From Vitrella brassicaformis (taxonomy: Eukaryota > Sar > Vitrellaceae): a DNA stretch of 47,586 nt. Positions 43,525 through 47,586 of this stretch are shown piece after piece. The notes under the pieces were generated by a model, which was not told where the DNA came from, did not search any database, and saw only the letters and a list, made by a program, of their open reading frames with translations. Positions within the stretch are counted from its first letter, which is position 1. Every line of letters starts with the position of its first letter. The stretch spans positions 1 through 47,586 of the forward strand of contig CDMY01000304.1 in assembly GCA_001179505.1 (NCBI GenBank). The letters run 5' to 3'. Position numbers and translations under genes: made by a program.

Positions 43525-44282
43525 CATGTACACGCATACATATTGATTCGCTCGCTGGTTGGTTGGCTGGCTGGCTGGCTGTGCCATCCAGACACCGATC
43601 AAACCGCTGATGTCTCTCTCTGTGTTGTGTCTCGTGTTTGGTGTCTTGTTATGTCAGTCTAGCGAAGCCATTTGGATCTGCAAGTTGAAGGAGGGGCACA
43701 CAGGCCCGGTGAGGGGAAGCGCGAGGCTGGAGCTGCAGAGGGTGGGGGACGAGCACGAGGAAGAGCGGACGGTTGATGACTTCATGACATCCTGCAATGA
43801 GTATCTTGTCGGTGAGGACGGCCACCTCATCGACCACCGCTCCCCGTCGGGCATTGAGGAGGGAGTGGTGCGAGTTGAGTCCTCCTCGGCCTTCTCCTCG
43901 GTCACGGTCTCCTCGCCACCTCCTTGGTGCCATCGGTAGCGGCCGCACCCTCACCCTCACCCTCAGCAATCTTGCCCTCGCCGCTAGAACCATCCTCCTT
44001 GGACTCGCCAGCGCCCCCGTTCACGACCTCTTCAGGCGCAGCCGGTGGGCTGGCAGCAGGTCAGGATGATCAACGACAAGCCCGTCGAGTCGATCGTGCG
44101 CAAGAGGTCCAAGGCCTTGGGCATCTTCCCCACCTTGTTCAAGAGCGGGATCGCTGGAGACATCAGCTACAAGCCCGACGACGCCCTGTTGCGCCCGCTG
44201 ATGACCAAGTTCATCGACACGACGTCTATTTCCTCGACAGCCTCAACTGCAGCTGTGTGGATATGAGACAGCAGCTGCACCC
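43348..44282 (+). pseudogene. ATP-grasp-like gene, copy 2, with an inserted block
   Basis: This copy has the middle that copy 1 lacks. Exon 43348-43480 reads MEAKHLVVKTRHLACALPD and ends AEGPRVLK. The next exon begins after TGTCAG at 43655: SSEAIWICKLKEGHTGP, ERTVDDFMTSCNEYLVG and SGIEEGVVRV. About 184 bases are then inserted (43876-44059), after which the match resumes with RMINDKPVESIVRKRSKAL, GIFPTLFKSGIAGDISYKP and ALLRPLMTKFID. A deletion then removes the PYPLLW block and shifts the frame into the shared LNCSC end. The order resembles ATP-grasp enzymes (VLK and IWICKL as the two ATP-binding strands), but the substrate and exact family are not known to me. Confidence 0.6.
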
Positions 44283-44570
44283 ACCTCGCAAGGTTGGCTG
44301 TATGGAAGGGTTGGCTGTATGTCTGTCAGTGCAGTGAGGGCTCATCCTGGCTAGGCTTCGCTCAACTTGTGTGCGCGCGTGTGTGTACGCAGATGGAAGC
44401 CAAGCACCTGGTGGTGAAGACCCGCCATCTGGCCTGTGCCCTTCCGGACGCGTATGCTTACTCCGACTTCCCCTCTTTCAAGGAGCACTTCTGCGAATTG
44501 ATCGCCGAGGGTCCAAGAGTGCTCAAGGTGGGTGGGTGGGTGAACGGCAATCGATAGCGAGGGTCGGGTC
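44223..44570 (+). repeat. Direct repeat, copy B
   Basis: Second copy of the 43180-43524 repeat, offset by about 1047 bases. After it the sequence departs from copy A and enters PPR exons. It includes a second VKTRHLACALPD exon (44392-44526). Confidence 0.85.
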
Positions 44571-44576
44571 GGCCAG

Positions 44577-45781
44577 CAACCTTCCCCCGCATACGGCCGC
44601 CTTGTCGACGCCATTCAACACAATGACCTAACAGGGGCCTACAGGATCTTGCAGGACCTTATGAAGCACTCGTTCCTGGAGCAGCCGCTCGTCGCCAGTG
44701 CGCAGGCGAGTCGACCAGAGGGCGGACACGAGAAGGGCGAGGTCTATGCCACGCTGGTGATAGCGCTGGCAAAAGGCGCTCAGGTGGGACAGAGAGACGC
44801 ATGGAATGCATGCACTTCATGGATGCCGCTCTGTGTGGTGCAATGCGATGTTGCATCACTGTGCAGGTCGATCTCGCGATGGAGGTTTACGAGGTGGTGA
44901 AGCGGGAGGGGTTTCAATTCAGCACCGTCACATTCAACACGCTCCTCGACGCATGCACACGGTACGTGCAAAGCAACGACCAGTGCACACCACACCACTC
45001 CCGCTGCCTCTGTGCTGTTTGTTGGTCGTGGTATGTGCGCAGTAACCAAGACGCCCGTCGCTTCAGCACAGTGGTGCAGGTGAGAGTGACACACAAAGAG
45101 ACACAGCACATAGGTGCATGCGTTTCCTCTCATGTAGGCCATGGTCGCGGCGAAGGTGCAGCCAGACCAGACGACCTATCACCTCCTCATCCAGGCCTAC
45201 TCAGAAACAGGCAAACTCGAGGGGCAGGTACCACACTTTGTGGATGGCCACTCACACACGGGACGGCACGCCACACACACACAGACGTGCTCTTGTCATA
45301 TGGCAACCTGTGTGCAGAGCGTTAGGGCTGTTGAACGGCATGAAGGCCATCGTGCGAGCTGGGCAGCTGCCGGCGCAGGGCATTTCTCCACCACAACGCA
45401 CCTTCAGCATACTGGTATGTATCTGATGCACCAACACATTGACCTGGGGATTATCCATCGCGTGTGCGCGTGTGTGTCGTGTGTGAGTGGCTATGTCAGA
45501 CCTGGTCACCTTCTGCAAGAGTTTTCTAGAGATTGGTGCGAGGAGGACATTGGGATTGCTGCATTAAGAGCGACAGAGAGTGGTGCGCGATGTTATTGCT
45601 GCTTACATTTTATATTTGTCGGGCCCTTTCAGCATGCTGTCGGAGGTAGCCGGTGCCGGACACACGAAGAGGGAAAGCGCCCCCTTAAGCTAACGTCACC
45701 ACACACGTGTGTGTGTATTATGTGTGTGCGCAGGGTGGCATCTGTGCAGAAGGCTAAGATGGACAGCATCAAGAAGCACTA
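44577..45781 (+). CDS. Pentatricopeptide-repeat (PPR) exons, possibly decaying
   Basis: Exons 44577-44783, 44867-44961, 45043-45079 and 45138-45227 join in phase and read as helical PPR units: GRLVDAIQHNDLTGAYRILQ, GEVYATLVIALAKGAQ, VDLAMEVYEVVKREGFQF, STVTFNTLLDACTR and AMVAAKVQPDQTTYHLLIQA. The next exon (from about 45318) has PPR sense (ALGLLNGMKAIVRAGQL) only one base out of frame with the acceptor, and a short last exon may end KAKMDSIKKH at 45781. PPR proteins bind organellar RNA in a base-specific way. No clear start is seen; the upstream exon is the repeated VKTR exon of another gene, so the 5' end may have been lost in the rearrangements. Confidence 0.55.
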
Positions 45782-46140
45782 ACACGACCACAATTCTAAG
45801 AATCAGCGTGCACACCACACGCAGACACACGTGCACACTGTATGTGAGTCTCAGGCATAGAGAACCCAAGAATTCAGCTGGCCAACTTCACTCAGGGCCC
45901 TACAGCAATGACGCCCCACCAAGCAGCTGGCCATGGTGTGAACGTGTGCGAGGCGCACATGGGCCCTCCCTCCCTCCCTCCCTCCCTGTGTGGATGTGTG
46001 GCTCTCTCTGTGTGGGTGTGGATTCGGTGGCTGTCTTCTGCTGGCTGTCTTCTACAGGCATCGTTTCCAGGATCAGACAGACAAACGAATACCAGATGTA
46101 TTGAGGAATTGCACCGTGCTTCTATTTGCATTTGTGTGCG
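45782..46140. other. Spacer inside the array
   Basis: About 360 bases with CCCT repeats (45966-45987) and TG-rich text; no exon is supported. Confidence 0.4.
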
Positions 46141-46152
46141 GTACAGGGTACA

Positions 46153-46660
46153 CACGCTCGTGACGACCCCCTGTTCCGCCCGCTGATGACGAAGTTCATC
46201 GACAACGACATGCCGCAGATCATGCGTGCCCAAGGCCGTGGGCATCTTCTCCACCTTGTTCAAGAGCGAAAGTGCTGGAGACATCAGCTACAAGCTCGAC
46301 GACCCCCTGTTCCGCCCGCTGATAACCAACTTCATCGACAACGACATGCCCAAGATCATGCGTGCGCTGAACATGCAGAACGAACCCTATCCGCTCCTCT
46401 GGAGTGCCGACCTCAAGACGACGGAATCCAACGAGGACTATTTCCTCGACAGCCTCAACTGCAGCTGTATGGATATCCGCCAGCGGCTGCACCTCGCCGA
46501 ACACGTAGCTGAGGGAGCCATCGAAATCATACAAGAGGCCAGGGCTGCTAGCACGCCATCCGCTCCTGCCAAGGCGCCCCCTGCGCCGTCCTCTGAGGCG
46601 TCTGTGGCCCCCATTCCCTCAGCCGAATCACAGCCCTCGCCGGGTGCCGCCCGTCGGCCT
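46153..46660 (+). pseudogene. ATP-grasp-like C-terminal fragment, copy 3
   Basis: It begins with a partial direct duplication: the DDPLFRPLMTKFIDNDMPQ piece at 46162-46228 is repeated at 46297-46364 as DDPLFRPLITNFIDNDMPK. The rest reads AVGIFSTLFKSESAGDISY, EPYPLLWSADLKTTES, EDYFLDSLNCSCMDIRQRL and AEHVAEGAIEIIQEA, then an Ala/Pro/Ser linker. This is the least damaged C-terminal end of the three copies, but the N-terminal and middle exons are missing. Confidence 0.6.
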
Positions 46661-46679
46661 CCCTTTCAGGCGATCGTTG

Positions 46680-47400
46680 CCCACATTTTATATCATGAAG
46701 TCTCTTTTTCTGTGATCGAGATGCGCGAGGCCACCAAGGTGCGGCCGACGTCGCCCGGCATGCAGGAGACCTCGAATGGCCTCCACGCGGCCCACCGGAT
46801 CTTCCAGCAGATGGCAAGCGAGAGATTCCAGCAGGAGGGCGGCCAGATGGCCAATTCCATACCATATGCCAAACTCATCACAGCGTTCGCCGACAACCGC
46901 ATGGTGAGTGCCAGGCATTTGGGCGGGATGGGCGGACGTATGCGTGGGTGTTGTTGGCATCGTTGTGCAGGTTGACCGTGCGATGGAGGTATACGAGTGG
47001 GTGAAGAAGGAGGTGTTGACCGCTCCAGGCATGCTCATGGTGAACATCCAACACATACGACACAGAACCACACACTCACACACACACACACGTGACATCG
47101 AGCGCCTGCGTGCTACCAGACGGGCCTAGGGTCGGGCGGGTGCTTGCAACAAACAGGTCGAATGGCGATCTGTGTGCTGTTTGCAGGCGTTCAAGTTGAT
47201 GAAGACCCATGGCGTGACTCCCCCTGCAGTCGCCTTCGCACAGGTAACACACACACACACACACAGACAGAGACCACCTCTACAAACCAGCATACGCACC
47301 CTTCTCAGTGTGGTCAGTTGGACGTGTGTGTCGAGCTGCTGGACGAGATGCAGTGTGTCGGCCACCGCCCCACGGCGGTGCCGTGCGGCGATGTAAGGAG
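46680..47400 (+). CDS. Second set of PPR exons, fused to the ATP-grasp-like end
   Basis: The frame from 46226 continues past the linker into EMREATKVRPTSPGMQETS, LHAAHRIFQQMASERFQQE and SIPYAKLITAFADNRM, which is PPR-like, and reaches a GTGAGT donor at 46903. Later exons read VDRAMEVYEWVKKEVLTAP (from about 46971), AFKLMKTHGVTPPAVAFAQ (from about 47187) and CGQLDVCVELLDEMQCVGH (from about 47310). The pattern matches the exons at 44867-45227 (VDLAMEVYEVVKRE), so the two sets are paralogues. No terminal exon is seen before the contig end. Whether the fusion is expressed is unknown. Confidence 0.5.
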
Positions 47401-47570
47401 GACATTGGGAGTGCTGCGGCTACGTTATCGCTGGTTACATTTTGTATTCGCCGGTGCCGTCTTGCATGTCGTTATGTCATTGACTGCAATTGAGATGAGG
47501 TCCCCCCACACCACCCAGCGCCCCAGCCCTCTACCAGTGTGAGTGCGTGTACACGCGTGTGCCGACCGAC

Positions 47571-47586
47571 GGGGGGGGGGGGGGGG
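47571..47586. other. Poly-G at the contig end
   Basis: The sequence ends in 16 consecutive G. A homopolymer at the very edge of a contig is probably an assembly or sequencing end artefact. Confidence 0.8.

Noticed and set aside
1-47586. tRNA or rRNA genes
   Set aside because: I looked for cloverleaf-like arms and conserved rRNA words in the spacers and saw none, but I could not run a covariance search.
47571-47586. Poly-G as a telomere or regulatory G-tract
   Set aside because: It is a plain homopolymer at the contig edge with no telomere repeat unit.

Overview
The window is nuclear DNA of a GC-rich, intron-dense eukaryote. The best guess is an alveolate alga of the chromerid type (Vitrella-like); this is inference from gene content and style and was not tested by any search. 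The support is: very many short introns with GT donors and acceptors that end in long TG repeats followed by CAG (several genes have 20 or more exons); a TMEM138-type ciliary protein, which implies a flagellated stage; a type II NADH dehydrogenase; a urease accessory protein UreF; pentatricopeptide-repeat (PPR) exons; and small simple repeats (GGAT, ACAG/CTGT, CCCT) in the spacers. I built gene models by hand, joining exons where donor, acceptor, phase and protein sense all agree.

Layout, left to right. 1-765: C-terminal end of a low-complexity Gly/Ala/Glu-rich protein. 1822-4346: secreted or membrane-anchored type-B carboxylesterase. 5186-5583 (minus): small protein with a paralogue at 25.7 kb. 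5874-8350: BTB/KCTD-like protein with two TLDc domains. 9009-9723: TMEM138. 10111-11104 (minus): UreF. 11208-11786 (minus): small one-TM protein. 12002-15495: 20-exon coiled-coil RING protein. 16052-17205: nuclear cap-binding protein CBP20. 17773-19979: multi-pass membrane protein. 20387-22515: BTB/T1 plus SPRY-like protein. 23669-25616 (minus): THUMP/UPF0020-type RNA methyltransferase. 25705-25968: the small-protein paralogue. 25981-28744: decayed non-LTR-type retroelement. 29145-34546 (minus): 1284-residue FHA plus tandem-BRCT protein of the MDC1/nibrin architecture. 34926-39094: mitochondrial type II NADH dehydrogenase. 39485-41733 (minus): unknown protein with one in-frame TAG. 42300-47586: a scrambled tandem array of decaying ATP-grasp-like and PPR exons, ending in a run of G at the contig edge.

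The most striking structure is a large inverted repeat (about 19488-20292 and 22390-23475) that flanks the BTB/SPRY gene. Each arm carries a usable last exon for that gene, pointing outward, and the arm edge falls inside its last intron. Recombination between the arms could therefore flip the 2.1 kb centre and still leave an intact gene. The second arm contains a 300-N assembly gap that sits exactly at an ACAG microsatellite, so its true length is unknown.

The genes do not form an operon-like pathway. Recurring themes are RNA metabolism (CBP20, THUMP methyltransferase, PPR), BTB adaptors and a RING ligase (ubiquitin or signalling), mitochondrial respiration (NDH2 and perhaps the small one-TM protein), nitrogen use (UreF) and DNA-damage signalling (FHA-BRCT). 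Several divergent pairs share short spacers that probably hold bidirectional promoters.
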